From Anaeramoeba flamelloides (lineage: Eukaryota > Metamonada > Anaeramoebidae), in assembly GCA_027625915.1 (NCBI GenBank), contig JANTQA010000072.1:62001-126000 (forward strand): DNA of 64,000 nt. The letters are read 5' to 3'. A program made the translations under genes and the position numbers. Positions 28,433 through 43,100 of the stretch are shown here, in pieces (the stretch's first letter is position 1; the number at the start of each line of letters is the position of its first letter). The notes beneath the pieces are model-generated. The model was not told where the DNA came from. It searched no databases and saw only the letters and a program-made list of their open reading frames with translations.

Positions 28433-30316
28433 TATAAAAAAGCACTATTTTTTCTGATTAATTTTTTTCCAAAATTAGCCTTATAACTCAATTCAATGAA
28501 CCACTAGGATAAATTTTTTTGAATAAAATAATTCTAAACTTTTGAATATCGAAATTATTTTTTGAAATTAGTGTGAACTGTTTATTTTTTTTTTGGAAAA
28601 TTGGGGTTGAGAAAATTTTGAAATCAAAGAATAAGTTAATATATTAAAGTAGAATATTTTTCACGAGAGTTTATAGATTTTAAATAACTTTTTTTAATTT
28701 TACCATTTAAAAAAAAAAAAAAATATGAAGATCAAATTAGTCCCTTTTGTGAAAATAAAATTTCCATAATTTAGAATTTGTTTTAGTAAAAGAGTTGAAA
28801 TGAGTGAGTATATATCAAAATATACATAATTTCCAGTTTTAATTCAATAATTGTGGTAATAAAAGTTTTCAAGAAGATGTTAAATCGAGACTTTATTTAT
28901 TTTTATTTTTTCATTTAGTTTTTTTAATTTTTTTAATTGAAGGAAATTGATCAGTTTTCCATTTTTAGTGTTATTTGCGTATTGGGAACAGATTAAGAAT
29001 ACCTATGAAAAAAATTTATATATAATTTTCATTTTCAATTATTCTTCTGACAAAAAGGGTTTTTAAAAGAAATAGATTGTAATTTGGGATCTCTATTTAT
29101 TTTTTTGGATTATTTTTCTCCTCATTATTAGTATAAATTGAGATCTATTAAGAATCTGAAATGAAAGAACGATTTTCAGAATTACAAAAAGATATTCTTT
29201 TGAAATTTTACCCCATTTATGTTTCAAAGACGGGTATTCCTTTTCGAGAAGTGTTTTGATTAATAAAACTCTCACAATATAAAAGTAAAAAGTATTGTTT
29301 TCTGATCCTCTTTGAGATTGGTAAAAAGTACATATTTTGACATTATCGCCGTTACTGTTTATCTTAATTTTAGTGGGTAGTTTTGCCTTTGTTTTGGAAA
29401 AGTGTGGACTAAAAGTATTAAAATATGTGACCCAAACTGATTCAAAAGTGCAAATTAGACGGTTTGAAGCCACTTTTGAAACTACTGTTATTTTTCAATT
29501 AATAAATGAAAATTTTTATTTTAAGTTTTTGAAGTATATTTTTCTAATTGATGAAATAAAAACTGAAACATCTTCACAAAGTCAATTAGAAATAATGTTT
29601 TTAAGATTGGAATTAAGCTTCCTAATTGAACTTTGAGATCGAATTTGACTTTTTCAATTTGATTTTAGCAGTATTATTCGGCACACTTTTTTTAAAATTG
29701 TTATGTTGTTTTAGAAAAATTTTATGTGAGAAAATTTCACCACACTCATGGTTTTCTTTTCCACTTTTTTTATCGTTGTCTGAAGATTGGGCAAATCCTA
29801 ATAATCATTTTACTTCTTATTCAATGGTAAGAATAGTAAATTCAAGTCATAAACAAAAAAAAAAAATAATGATTGTACGAAAAAAAACAAACAGTTTTTA
29901 TGGAACCAAGCGATTTTTGACAAGACACACCTTTAAAGAAAGAGACACCTAAATTAAATGTCTTTTTCTGAAAATGGGCCGAGATCAAATTGAAATAAAA
30001 AGAATCGTAAAGAAAATTTTGTTGGGTTTATGGAATTTAAACTGTGTTGTTGTGTGGTGTGGTTGTTTGGTTTGATCTGCTTGGTTATATCAAAAAAAAA
30101 AAAAAAAAAAAAAAAAAAGCAAAATAATAAAATAATGAAAAGAAAAGTAAAAATTTTTAATTTATTGTTTTTTATCTATAAAAGGTGTTCTGTTCTTTAT
30201 TAAAGCCCTTTTTTCAGTGTTTTGTTTCTAACAATAAAAAAAAGGAAAGATCTCCTTGAGTGGTATCGAATTTCAAATACTTGTCTGTCCATGGTGATGA
30301 ATTTTTTGAAGTGCAC
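28433..30316. other. Gene-free stretch, partly repeat-derived
   Basis: Around 29265-29340 the sequence resembles the right end of the element at 27053-28432. Overlapping open frames on both strands (29093-29473 minus, 29337-29636 and 29626-29952 plus) show no recognisable domain or splice structure and are probably chance frames. Confidence 0.4.
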
Positions 30317-30709
30317 TTAGAATTTTAATTTTGTTGATCTCCAGTTTCTTCGTTTTTTGTTATAACTAGGATGGAAAAATTACAAAAATTTTAATAAAAA
30401 AAAAAAAAAAAAAAAGCAAATAAAAAGAAGAGTTAATTAAAAAAATTAAAAAGAAAAAAAAAAGTTTTTGGAACAAAAAAAAGAAAAAAATTGAACTCAT
30501 ACCGAATTTTGGTTCCGTTTTTAAGTCTATACCAGTATGGTACGGTTCTGTTTTGCTTGATTTTTTTGGCAAGTTTAAGTTTTTTTCTTAAGGTTTTGTG
30601 AGCTGGCTAAAGAAAGAAAATCGCATTACAAAAAAAAGAAAAAAAGAGAAAGGATGAGACAAGATTTGTTCAGATGTTTTTTGAATTTTTGAAGAAACAA
30701 ATTTACCAT
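30317..30709 (-). CDS. RPL39: Large ribosomal subunit protein eL39
   Basis: Three coding exons on the minus strand (30707-30709, 30503-30606, 30317-30365) give 51 residues, the usual length of eL39. The product starts [20 protein letters not shown], continues [20 protein letters not shown] and ends STKLKF. It follows the family pattern closely: SHKT near the start, LAKK..KQNR, the Trp-x-Arg segment, the NGTKIRYN box and the K/R-RR-WR end. eL39 is a small very basic protein at the exit of the nascent-chain tunnel. The first coding exon is only the ATG, followed directly by GTAAAT; intron 1 is 100 bp (30607-30706) and intron 2 is 137 bp (30366-30502, phase 2). The gene is too short and too split to show as a long open frame. 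Confidence 0.95.
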
Positions 30710-31049
30710 TTTAAAAGTTTTCAAAAAGAAATAGATTGAAAAAAATGAAAAAAATAAATCAATTAAATTAAGGTTGGGTTGGATAGAACATAAATATTCG
30801 AGTTCTTATTCCGAAATCCGAGTCTAAATTTCAAACATACAAACAAAATAAAAACAAATTGTTATTTTGCTGATAAATTGCAATTTATGTTTTGAAATTT
30901 TTTGTTGATTTTCTTTTTGAAATTGTTATACTCAAACTTTGGATAAAGGATTTTATGAACTTATGAGTTGAGAAACTCTGTGGAATTAGTTATTCTTCAA
31001 AATATTCTTTGTCCTGGACTGTTTGATAAGAACAGTTTGAAGATTTGTT
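30710..31049. other. Upstream region of eL39, nothing else seen
   Basis: Presumably contains the eL39 promoter and 5' leader; no specific element is recognised. Confidence 0.3.
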
Positions 31050-31511
31050 AACTATTGAGAGAAAAATGTTGGACACAGAAAAATGGTTGGACAGCAATTT
31101 TAATTGGGAACATTACTGAAAATGATTTTTAATTTCAATCATTTGTGAAATAACTAAAGAAAATAACAATAATCTACTTATTAGAATAACGATAAATGTA
31201 ATTCTTCTTTTTTCAAAAGCTTATCTCTTATAATCTAAAACAAGTTTAAAAATTACCATTTTCAGAATTAATAGTAAACTTTACTAGAACTAGGATTTCT
31301 GTTACAACAGCATGATCTACTTTAGTTATCAACCTTTCAAATGAGTATTCTACACACACCACAGATTAATGAACTTGGAACACATTTAAACCTGGATTTA
31401 TATAAAATTCACCTCGTTATCAATAGGATTTGATTTTCAATTTTACTAATGTTCCATATTAAAATGGTGCCCAACTATTTTTCTGTGTCCAACATTTTTC
31501 TCTCAACAGTA
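31050..31511. mobile_element. Tc1/mariner-type MITE, related family
   Basis: The ends read CTRTTGAGAGAAAAATG and continue TTGGACACAGAAAAAT in both arms, flanked by TA. The left arm holds the motif AATTGGGAACATTACTGAAA (31102), which is shared with copies A and B and with the foldback element at 56.6 kb. No coding region is present. Confidence 0.8.
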
Positions 31512-34500
31512 AAATGGAAATTCAACAAAAAATTTTTTGAAATTTATTAGAATTTATCAGTATGACTTTTTGTTTTTTAAGATGGAATATAACTTTCTCT
31601 TTGAATAACTCTTATTTTCTAATTAAAAAATGAAAATTTTGAGTTCACATCCTAAAATATTTTTCTAGTTTATTAGATGAAGAATATCCAAAAGATCTTT
31701 GCAATATCTTTTAGAAATGATATTTTTCCACAATAACTTATCTCTTCTTTAGCTAGCTCTCAGGCCAAATTTTTATGCTTCTAATTTGATTGTAGCGGTA
31801 ATAATTAATAATCATTTTGGAATTTGAAACTAAAATTTTCATATATTAATTGGAAAATAACAGTAAAATTGTTCTGATAAACTAAAGTGAGAAATTTCAA
31901 ATGAGTTCTTCAAACACACACCAAATGATATCATTTTGTTTGAATCAATTTTCATAAGAACATTTATTAATACATAGCTGAACAATCCCCATGCTGACTT
32001 ATTGTACATAGATTCAAAAAGAAAATGTGTATTTCTTTTTTTATAGAAGAACTATCAAAGATCAAAGAAATCCTTCAATAAAAAATATCAGTCATTTTGA
32101 CATAGGTTTCTGAATGTTCTATTATAAGAAAGGAAATCCTAAAAATAAAGGGAGAATTGATTATTCAAAATTTCCTCACAAAATTTTATTATTTCTTAAA
32201 ACAATTCATCTACAAATACAAAAAAAGAAAAATTTATGAAAAATTGAAACAGGGGTAAACTATTTTAAACAAATTCCATTCATAATTTCATATTTTCTAA
32301 AAATATCTTTTAATATGTATTCACATTTGATTTTTCAATAATTAAAAAACTGAACCCCTTATTAGATATTAGATTATTACAAGGGGAAGGTGTCTAGGGT
32401 TTTAATTTGTTAGAAAGCATTTTTACTTTGATCACCTATATTTTTTGCCATGGTAGATATGCCAATTTTAGATTTTTTTTTGTCTTTATCTTTTATTCTC
32501 TTAGAATAGAGAAAAAGAAACTTATAAATTTTCAAGAACAATTATGATAACCAAATTAAATTCTGAATAATATTTTCAAATTATTATACTCCCATTTAAA
32601 AGATTAATCTAGATCAATTATTTTTATTTTTAATCTTCAAAATTTTTACTAGTTTAAATTTATGGATAATTTCTTTTTATTATTTTCACAAATTTAAGTT
32701 TTTTTTTACATTATCATAACAAAGGCTCTTGTCAATTCTTAGAATTTTCTCTGTAAAGATAAATTGATTTTTGAAATTGATTTACCATTCTGGAAAAAAA
32801 ATTTCAAATCAATTTTAATCGGAGTATGGAAGTGTAAATGAAAATTACACAAATATTTTTTTTACTTATTATTCACTGATCAATAGAGATATCTTCAACT
32901 GGAATTTCCCAAATTTAAGTAATACGTATTGTTGTAAATCTTAAAGTTAATTTCATGTGAATGGGAAAAGCTGGGCATCAAAAAAAACAAAAAAAAATTT
33001 TTTTTTTTATTAGGGTTTACGATTAAATCTAAAATTTACAATATTTAACAAGCTTAAATTATATATATATATATGTATGTATGTATTGTTTGGAATTTTA
33101 TATTGATTAAAAGAATCAATCAAATAATTGGACTTGGTTTTTATTTTAAAATGGACAAAAAAGGCATTTAAAAATATTTGAAAATAAGAACATTTACTAC
33201 TATTTTATTATTAAAACCGATTTGATAATTATTTTCCAGAATGGGTTTTTAAATTTTTACAAGTTCTAATATTTTAATAAAAACATCAAACAAAATGTGT
33301 AATTGGACTTTTCCCATTTGTTATTTTAATTTTTCATGAATTTACTTATTTTTTTGAAGAAAAAAATTTTGAAAAAAAATATATTAACAATACAATTTTT
33401 CCATTTTTAGTTGTTAAAGATTTAATAATATTTTTTCATTTTTATGAACAAATAAATAATTTTTCATACATGTTATCACAAAAAATATTTTCTTTTGTCT
33501 TTATATTTCTAAATAATCTTTATAAACTTCGCTTATAATAAGTAAACAATAATTATACAAATAAAAGGTATAAATGAAATGAAAAAGAAAAAAAGAAATT
33601 AAAATAATTAATATATATATTATCGAATTTTATATCAAATTTATCATTATTTAAATAGAAATCTTGCAATTAAATTAATTCCAATAAAAAAGAATTAAAA
33701 AGTGATTCAAAAATATTGATTAGTTTTTAAAAAAATTATCATTAAAAATTTTTTTAATTTAGTGAATAAAACAATTTCATAATAATAATATTACATTTTT
33801 ATATTCCTTTTTTGAGTGAAAAATTATTATTTGGTGAAATAGTTCAATTAACTAATTAAATTGTTGCAAAATCACAAATAATTAAAAATTAAAAATTAAT
33901 TACAATATTTCCAAAAAGGTGGGTTTTTTTTTTACTTTTAATAATTTTTTTTTTGCTGATTCCGTAACTTATATTGGTAATATATATATTTAAAATGAAT
34001 ATTATTACTAATTATGATAATGTATATTATATGTATTTCATAATATTATAATGCATTTATTTCCAAAAAATGAAGATAAAAATATTTAAACCATATGATA
34101 CAAAAAAGGTTTTGAATTATTCCAATAAAAAAGTTTAACATTGAAGTGATACAAGCATTTTTTATTACAGTAATATAGGTTTTGTCTTTTTTCCATACTC
34201 TGAGTAAATTTTTTTGGGATTAAATCTAATTGGAAGTAAATATTTTTGTTTTCAAACCGAAAAAATATACAATTTCCATATTACATATTACTTATGTATT
34301 GTTTTTTTTTAATTTTCATTTCTTTAATTAATGTAATGTATTACAAAAAAAAAAATAATCATTAAGTAAAATCAATTTTGTATGAAAAAGAATAATATAT
34401 TGAAATAGGTTGATTTGGATTGAGTTCAAATAGGAATTATAAAAATTATTTTCCCCTACTTTTTAGTTAATAATGTATTAAAAATGATGATAATAATTGT

Positions 34501-35912
34501 TTTTCAAAGTATCTGTCATTTTTTTATATTGAATAAAATTTTTGTGTCAGTTATTATATCTTAAATTGGTTAAATATGAGAATCCGAATACTAATATTTA
34601 AAGATAATTTTCTGAATATCAGCTAAAAACAGGAATTTTTTTCTTTTATTAGAAAAAAAATTTTTTTTCATAGATAAATCGCTTTAAATAATGAAAATAG
34701 GTTGATAACTCACATATATTTTACTCCTGTTATGACTAAAAAAATTTTTTTTACAAATATCCAAATTCATTTTTTTCGATTATCTCATTGAATAATATTT
34801 TTTTCCAAGGTAATCTTTCCCAGTATCATATAAACATTTTTAATAAAATAAAATAAAATTCAAAATATTCCACAAAGTTAAAACAGTTTTTGAAATCACA
34901 ATAATACAATTTCATCCAAATTAGAAATTATTTTGTTTTTTCTAAAATAAGTAATTTTTTTTTAATCTTTTTTTTTTTTTGTTTTCCTTGAATTGTTTAA
35001 ATTATGTAGCCTTTTTTGTTTGATAAATATTTTTTTCCCAACAATTAGTCAATATTCGGTTGAATTTAGGTACTTTTATATAGAAAGAAATCAAATAAAA
35101 TTATTTCTTATATATAACAATTTGATTGATCAATAATTTTTAAGAGAATATTCAAATTTTTACCAATATCTTTGTTATTTTGCTCATCTCTAAAATTTTT
35201 AACATCTTCTTAATTTGTTAGTATTGAAAATTAGTTTTTTTTTGATTTGTGGGTATTGTATTTGATAAAAAATTGTTAAAATTTCAAATAGTGAATTCTT
35301 CTAATTAGGTAATTCCTCAAGAATTGATTAAATGTGATTGTAAAAAAAAAAATAAATTTTGGTATGTTAAAATCATAGAAGTGGGTTTACAGTATTGACA
35401 AAGATTCCAAAATGATTTCTTTTTTTGAATTTGTAGAATTAGGAAAATTTAAATTTTAATAATCATAATATTAAAATAATACCATTTTAATCAATACTTA
35501 TCAAACATTTCTCCATTTTAAAGTAACTTTCAGAAGATTTTTTAAAAACATCAAAAATTAATTTATTATAATTCCTTGGAATAAAAAAAGGAAATTTTTA
35601 TTTGTTACCAAAACTTTATTAAAAAAAAAATAAGATTCTTTTGATTCTTATTCAAAATAAATTTTCTTATCAAGAATAAACTTAAAAAGATCAGGATTGG
35701 CGAAAAAGCGATCGAAACTAAAATTTTATAAAGAAAAAATTCAAATATTTATTTTTTCGAGTAAAATAAAATTCTTTTTCAAAAAATATTGAAAAAAAAA
35801 ATTATTAGATAAATTTTGAGAAAGATGATATTCAATTAAAAAACAGAATGTAACCAAGAAATAAGATGTGACTTATTATTGAAATAAAAAAAAGAATCAA
35901 AAAATAGAATTA
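31512..35912. other. Gene-free stretch
   Basis: 4.4 kb of very AT-rich sequence. I see no coding-like region, RNA gene or repeat with clear boundaries beyond short TA tracts (for example 33060-33073). Confidence 0.5.
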
Positions 35913-36868
35913 CAGTTGTGGAAAAAAAGTGAAACTGGAAAAAAAGATCAACACGGTTTTTAATTGGGAACACTACTGAAAATTCAAAGTAAGATCAATG
36001 AAAAAAAGAATAAATAAATAAATAAAGACAAAATGAAGTATTCGCCACAATAACGGTTTTTTTAATACTATTATTAGGGATGGGTTTTTCTTTGATTGAT
36101 CAATTATTAAAAATTTGTTCAAAAAATTGACTATTTTTGAGATCTCAAAAACCACACACACAATTTCGATAAATCAAGTAAACCCCAATTCAAAATTTTT
36201 AACACACCAAAATTCGATTTGTGAAAAAAAAAAACTTATTTAATCACTTCTCGAAGATTTACCAAATTAGAACCATTCACTAATTGAAATGTTAACACCT
36301 TTTTATAAATTACAATACCCACAAAACAAAAAATAAATAATTATCAATACAAATAAATCATGTGTGTGTTAAAAATTTTGGAGAGAGCAAAACAAAAAAA
36401 TACATTAGTAAATCTGTTTAAATTCTATTAGGAATATTGATCGATCAAAAGGTTAGATACTACCAACTAATTTTATTTGAGTTCTTCTATTTGGAACAAC
36501 TTTCAACTTTAACATAATATAAACCTGTTGATAAAAATTTTGATCCAACGAAGCCAATTACGTAATTCAAAGAATGAAATGAAAACAAAAACTAAAAGAT
36601 GAAAAAATGATTTTCATATTTTTCAAAAATCAAAATTATCTCCAATTTCAATGAAATTGTATTGTTTTGATTGTTTGGAACGTTTTAGCTGGGTGGAAAA
36701 TTTTGAAATTTAGTTTAGATTTAAATTGTATTTGTTGGGTTGATTGAAAATAATATAATGGATAATTATTTGAAGTTAATTGGTTTCTTCTTTTTATTGA
36801 TTTTACTTTTCATTTTCAGTAATGTTCCCAATTAAAAACCGTGTTTCACTTTTTTTCCACAACAGTTA
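35911..36868. mobile_element. Tc1/mariner-type MITE, copy B, about 955 bp
   Basis: The ends are CAGTTGTGGAAAAAAAGTG and its inverted form, flanked by TA. Each arm holds the AATTGGGAACATTACTGAAA motif (left with one change, 35962; right 36813-36832 inverted). It is the longer relative of copy A at 15091-15528. A further inverted pair inside (AAAATTTTTAACACAC at about 36194 and 36364) suggests a nested insertion. Confidence 0.85.
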
Positions 36869-37146
36869 TCTTAGTTTATTTTCAAAAAAGAATCAAAATG
36901 TGATCTTTAATAATCGATTAAAAAAATTTGATTCAATATAAAAATTAACTACACATTTAACTGCTGTGTTTGTTAAAAACAACAAGTGAATTAAAAATAA
37001 TCAAAAAAAAACGATATAATAACAACATAAAATGACGAAAATAAAAAAATGTAATTTTTATTTTTTTTGAAATTGAATTAAAAAAATCTCAATAATAAGG
37101 TAGAAAAAAGATGAATCTAAAACAAAAATATAAAATAAAAAAAAAA

Positions 37147-40100
37147 TTAGAGAGCTTCATAATTTCCTTTTTTACTTTTCTTCTTTTTCGGCCACATGAA
37201 GAAGGCAACGGCGATTAAAGCAATACATAGAGGGATACCGATACCAACACCTAATTTGACGTTGTTATTATTATTATCTGGGATTTTATCGCTACCTTTA
37301 GTAGGTGTAGGAGTAGGTGTACCACAACCAATTAATTTATTTAAATAATAGGTAGTTTCGAATGAATTTTGTTTACAGCATTGGAGTGCGGAAAATTCAT
37401 GGAAGCAATGTTGATAGGAGCAAGAACCATCGATTTGGTGCCCAGTGATTCCACATTTATTTGTGATTTGACAATCAATATAATTGCTGACTTCCTTTTG
37501 ACAGTCTGTGTTAGCATAATATGAACAATAACCATTTAATTCTGACGATGTACATACACAGGTAGCACCTTCTGGGCATAATTTGGTTACCTCATCACAA
37601 TAGTAAAATACTGAAGTACATTCGTAGTTTTGACAGGCAAGGGGCATTTCGCAAGTGGCTGAGAATCCACAATTTTCTCCTTCTTTGCCCGAGTATAATT
37701 TTGTACAATAACCCTTTTCAAATGTTTCATCGACGTGAGAGCAGATATAACCTGGTGTACAGGCTGATTCCCAATCGCTGAAGAATGGTAATAAATGAGA
37801 GATACATTCCTTGTCTGGTTTTATTTGGTCGATACATACTGAAGTAATTGAATCACAGAACAATCCTTGATCACATTCTTGTACTTCTAATGAAATGGGG
37901 TCGCAAGTGGCACCTTTCTTTTTACCTGCGCACACACCGTTCGAGCAATCGAGTGATAAACATTGGGAATCCACTTTACAGGAATCGCCAGGTGCAAGTT
38001 TACCTGAACAGACTTTGTTTGCACAAACACCACCATAGCAATCTGCGCCAGAGGTACATTCAGCACCGGTGTTATCCAATTTACAAGAATAATCATTGGT
38101 ATCACACCAAAGATTTGGGTAACAGTAAAGCTCTGCATAGTCGTTACAATATTCGCCAAGATGAGCAAATTGCTTATGAGACGCACAAGTGTTACAGTCA
38201 ATTCCAGTGTTTTCGTAATAGCTCCTGTGGAAATTATTTTCTTGTAAGCAACATTCAAAGTATCTTAAATAATCATTACATTTATCATGAGCACAAGTTC
38301 CCTTGGTCATTTTTTTTTCATATGGACATTGTCGATAATCCATACAATCAACTAACATTTCTGCTTCAAGTTGACATGCGGTGTTTGCTACTTGAACACA
38401 TTTACCATCTAATTTGTCACTATTACATTCGCAATTGTATCCATAGGGACAGAATTTGGATTTTTGATCACAAGTGGAAAAAGATGAAGTACATTTGTAG
38501 TTTTGACAGGCTAATCCTAATTGACATGTGTCGGAAGATCCACACGTGTCGCCTTCTTGGCCAGAGTATAATCGTTTACAATATCCCTTTTCAAAGTCGT
38601 CATCAACATGATCACAATAATATCCGCCGACACAAGCTAATCTCCAATCTGTGAAAAATGGCGTGATATGAGTTAAACATTCGGCACCTGGCTGTAATTG
38701 GGCAATACATTTAAATGTAACTGAATCACAGAATAACCCTTGATTACATTCAGCACCATAGAAATTTGATGGATCACATGAACTTCCTTGGGTTTTTCCA
38801 GTACATTTGGAATTTTGACAATTTTCATTCCAACACTCTTCGTTGACATTACAATCAGAGCCACTATCTTTCTTGATTGAACAGATACCATTAATACAAA
38901 TTCCACCATAACATTGGGTTGAATTTTGGCAAGATGATCCTGTATTATCTAATTGACATTTTCCCGTATTAACATTACAGAATAAATTATCATAACATTC
39001 ACTATTTAATTGATAATATTGTTAGTTTGTTTGTTTGTTTTTTTTTTTTTTAAAAAAACAAAAAAGAAGTTTTTTAGAATGAAGAGTGACAATAGAGAAA
39101 AATTTAAATACAACACAGTCATTTTGGATAAAAAAATTTTTTGAATGTAATATTCGGAATTTCAATTGAAAGTGAAATTTCCAAATTTAAAAATTGAAAA
39201 TTTTTTTTTTCTTAATCAAAACAAGTTTTTTTTAGATCCAAAATATATTTGCTAATAATATAATATATCTCTGATTGAATTATATTATATTATATTTTAA
39301 ATATATATATATATTAAAAAAAAAAAAAAATTAATTAGTTATTTACTCATGAGAACCTGTACACGATTCAGCGATAGATTTATAATTATAAATATAAGGA
39401 CAATTTTCACAATCGATTCCAGCGTGAGGGTAAAAGGAATCTGTAAAACCTTTTTGTAAACAACATTCAAATGAATTCAATTGGTTAAGACATTTATCAT
39501 AATTACATTGACCTTTACCGATTTGTTCAGGATATTTACATAGATTATCATCAAGACAGTTAACAAAGCTTTCAGCTGGTTCTTGACAGGCTGAATTTGC
39601 AATTTGAGTACATGTACCTTGACTTTGGTCTGCATTACAATTACAATAATGGGTGACAGGGCAAAGATGGGTTTTATCATTACAGGCTTCAATAGTTTTA
39701 GTACATTTATTCATTACACAGGCATAGCCAACTTCACAAACAATTGAGCTACCACATGAGTCTCCTTCTTTACCGGAATATACTCTTCTACAGGTACCAC
39801 TGTCGAAAAATGGATCATCTGGATCGCAAACTGTAGCTGGTTCACAAACGCTGACATAATCTTCGTAATATGGCGCTAAATGTTTCATACAAGAACTGCC
39901 TTGTGGCTTTGATGGTAGGCATTCCTTGGTAATGGAGTCACAAAAAAGATTCTTATCACATTGGTTACCGCCGATTATTGAAGGATCACATACAAAGCCA
40001 ACAGACGATCCTTTACATACATTATTTAGACAGTTGCCATTCCAACATTCTCCATCTATTTCACATGCGTCTCCTGCTAGTCTCTTAACTGCACATTTAC

Positions 40101-43100
40101 CGTTAATACAAATACCACCATAGCATTCACTTCCCTGTGTACATGTGGAACCGGTATTATCAAGTGCACATTTGGATGTTGTTGAATCACAGAATAAATT
40201 TTTCATACATAATTTCTCATGTGTAAGATCACATGCATCGCCTTTCTTTCCATAAGTATTTTTGACACAGTTATGGCATTCCATTCCAATGTTTGGATAA
40301 TATTTATCATCATAGCCTTTTTCTGTTCTACAGCATTCCAGTCTTTGGCTTTGTTCAAAGCAGTGATCATGAATACAAGTACCTTCAGCAATTTCAATAT
40401 CAACTGGACACCCGTGAGTATCCATACAATCAACTAATTCCTCAGTGTAGATTTGGCAATCTGTGTTAGCGATCTGTATACACTTTCCGTCTTCTTGATT
40501 GGTATTACAATTACAGTAATAGCCTTCTGGGCAATGTAAATTATGTAAATTACATTTATCAAATGTCTTGGTACATTTGAAATCTTGACATGCATACCCA
40601 TTGGCACATGCGACTGAGTCACTACAGGCATCTCCTTCTTCACCAGAAAATACCCTAAGACACTTACCAGTTTCATAGTTAGCATCGTCTGCTTGACAGG
40701 TATAACCGTGGGTACATACTGAGGCCCAATCTGTTAAATATGGTAATAAATGGGTTAAACATTCTTCTCCTGCCTTGATTTGAGAAGAACAAGTGTGAGT
40801 AATGGAATCACAGTATAATCCAACATCACAGGTATGTCCGCCTAATGTTGATGGATCACATGCCACGCCAGGTGCATTTCCTCTACACACGCCGTTTTTA
40901 CAAGATCCAGACCAACACTCATCATTGGTGGTACATTTATCGATATTTGCCTTCATTACAGTACATTTTTTATCTGAACAAACGCCACCATAACATTCAG
41001 TTCCCGTTGTACATGCTGAGCCACTGTTATCTAGTTCACAAAGGCCTGACTTCTGGTTACACCATAAATGTGGGTAGCATTTTGTATCTGCATCTGTACA
41101 TTTTTGCCCAACGGAAGCCCAGTTATAGTTCAGCAAGCATTTCTTACAACTGATTCCATTGTTGACATAGAAGGTACCTTCATAACCATTCTTTCGACAA
41201 CATTCCAAATATTCTAATTCCACAAAGCAATTTTCATAGGCACATGTGCCCTTGATAAAGTCCATTTCAAGACCACAATTATGTTGTTCCATACACATAG
41301 TTAGAATAGAAGCTTCGGCTTGGCAATCGGTATTCGAATATTGCTTACAGGTACCCTCTATTTTATCAGTGTCACATATACAATCATATCCAATTGGACA
41401 ATTTTTGGATACCAAATCACATTTGGTAAAGGTGTCAGTACATTTTCCCTGTTGACACGCGAGGCCCATTTCACAAATGTAAGAAGAACTACAATTGTCA
41501 TTTTTTTGTCCACTATAGATTCCCATACAGACACCAGCTGTCAGATCATAGTCAAAGTCACAGATTAATCCGCCCCTACAGACAATATCCATTTGGAAAT
41601 AATATGGTTCAATGTGAGATAAACAGTCTTGTCCCTCTTCTAATTGGAATTGACAAGTTAATTTTTGTGAGTCACAGTACATTCCTTGTCCACAAACGTG
41701 TGAAAAGTTTTGAGATGGATCACATGGTTGGTTAAAGCTGATACCTGCGCATTTGGAACTGATACAGTTACCACTCCAACATTCGTCGCTAACAACACAA
41801 TCATCACCAGCTTGTAATTTTGTTGCACATGTACCCTTAGCACAGACACCTCCATAGCAATCAGTTCCAACTGTACAATCTGATCCAGTGTTGTCTCTTT
41901 CGCAAATTTCCGTATTGCTGTTACACCACAAATTGTTGTAACACAGATTACCAGTGCCACTACCACATGTTTCACCTGGGCCAACATATTTGTGAATATA
42001 GGCACATGTCTCGCATTCAAATCCTTCATTGGGAAAGTACGTATCCTTATAACCGTCTTGTAAACAACATTGGAAATCACGAACGTAATCATAACAGTAT
42101 GTATAGAGACATGTTCCTTTCGCAAATTCTTCACCCAAGGGACATGAGAAAAATTGTCCACAATTGACTAATGTTTCGCCCACTCCTTGACAGTTTTGAT
42201 TGGCATATGAAACACAGTTGCCACTAACGTGATTATCGTTACATTTACAATATTGCCCATAGGAACAAAACTTGGTACTAATATCACATGCTGCATGAGC
42301 ATCTTGACATTTGAAATCAACACACCCATAACCAATTGGACACGTATAACTCGAGCCACATGTGGAGCCTTCCTCACCACCAAACACTAATTTACAGGTT
42401 CCCGTTGTGAAACTTGCGTCATCATGATCACACATATATCCGGCAGTACAAACATCGGTCCAGTCCATGAAATATGGTGCCAAGTGATTCATACATTCCA
42501 TTCCAGGTTCAATCGACCTCAAGCACTTCGATGTTAAGGAATCACAGAAATATCCCCAATCACAATCTTCTCCTCCGATTTTCATAGGATCACATGTTGT
42601 TCCTTCAGCTTTTCCTCTGCATACTCCATTGGTACATGCTCCACTTCTACATTCGTCGCTAACTTCACATTTATCACCATTATCTTTTAGTATAGAACAT
42701 TTGCCCTTTGCACAGACACCTCCATAACAATCAGTTCCAACTGTACAATCTGAACCAGTATTGTCTTTCACACATTTATCTTGTGAATTACACCATAAAT
42801 TGGCATAACAACGTCTTTTAATATTGTGTTGTTTTGTTTATTTTTTTTTTTAGTAATTTTTTTTATTTTTAGAAATTTTTTTATTTTTAGAAATTGTTTT
42901 AGTATTTAATATTAAAAAATATAAAATATAAAAAAAAAAAAAAAAGTGTAAATAATGTTGCTTGAAAGAGTTTTTGAAATCGTTTTTAATAAAGATTTTT
43001 TTTTTTTTTTTTATTTTCAAAAATAAAAAAATTTCAAAAAAGTGTAAATCATGATTTTTTTAAAGCATTTTCAGAAATACATTTAAAAAACTTTTCAAAA

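Noticed and set aside
29093-29952. Overlapping frames on both strands, including a CGEIFSHKIFLKQH-like segment suggesting a zinc finger
   Set aside because: Only one cysteine is present, no intron or start context supports a gene, and part of the region is related to the end of the element at 27053-28432.
37848-38654. 268-codon plus-strand frame (and several shorter ones between 39926 and 44170)
   Set aside because: These lie antisense to exons of gene A, whose frame has a regular cysteine pattern and matching splice sites; the plus-strand frames are mirrored shadows.
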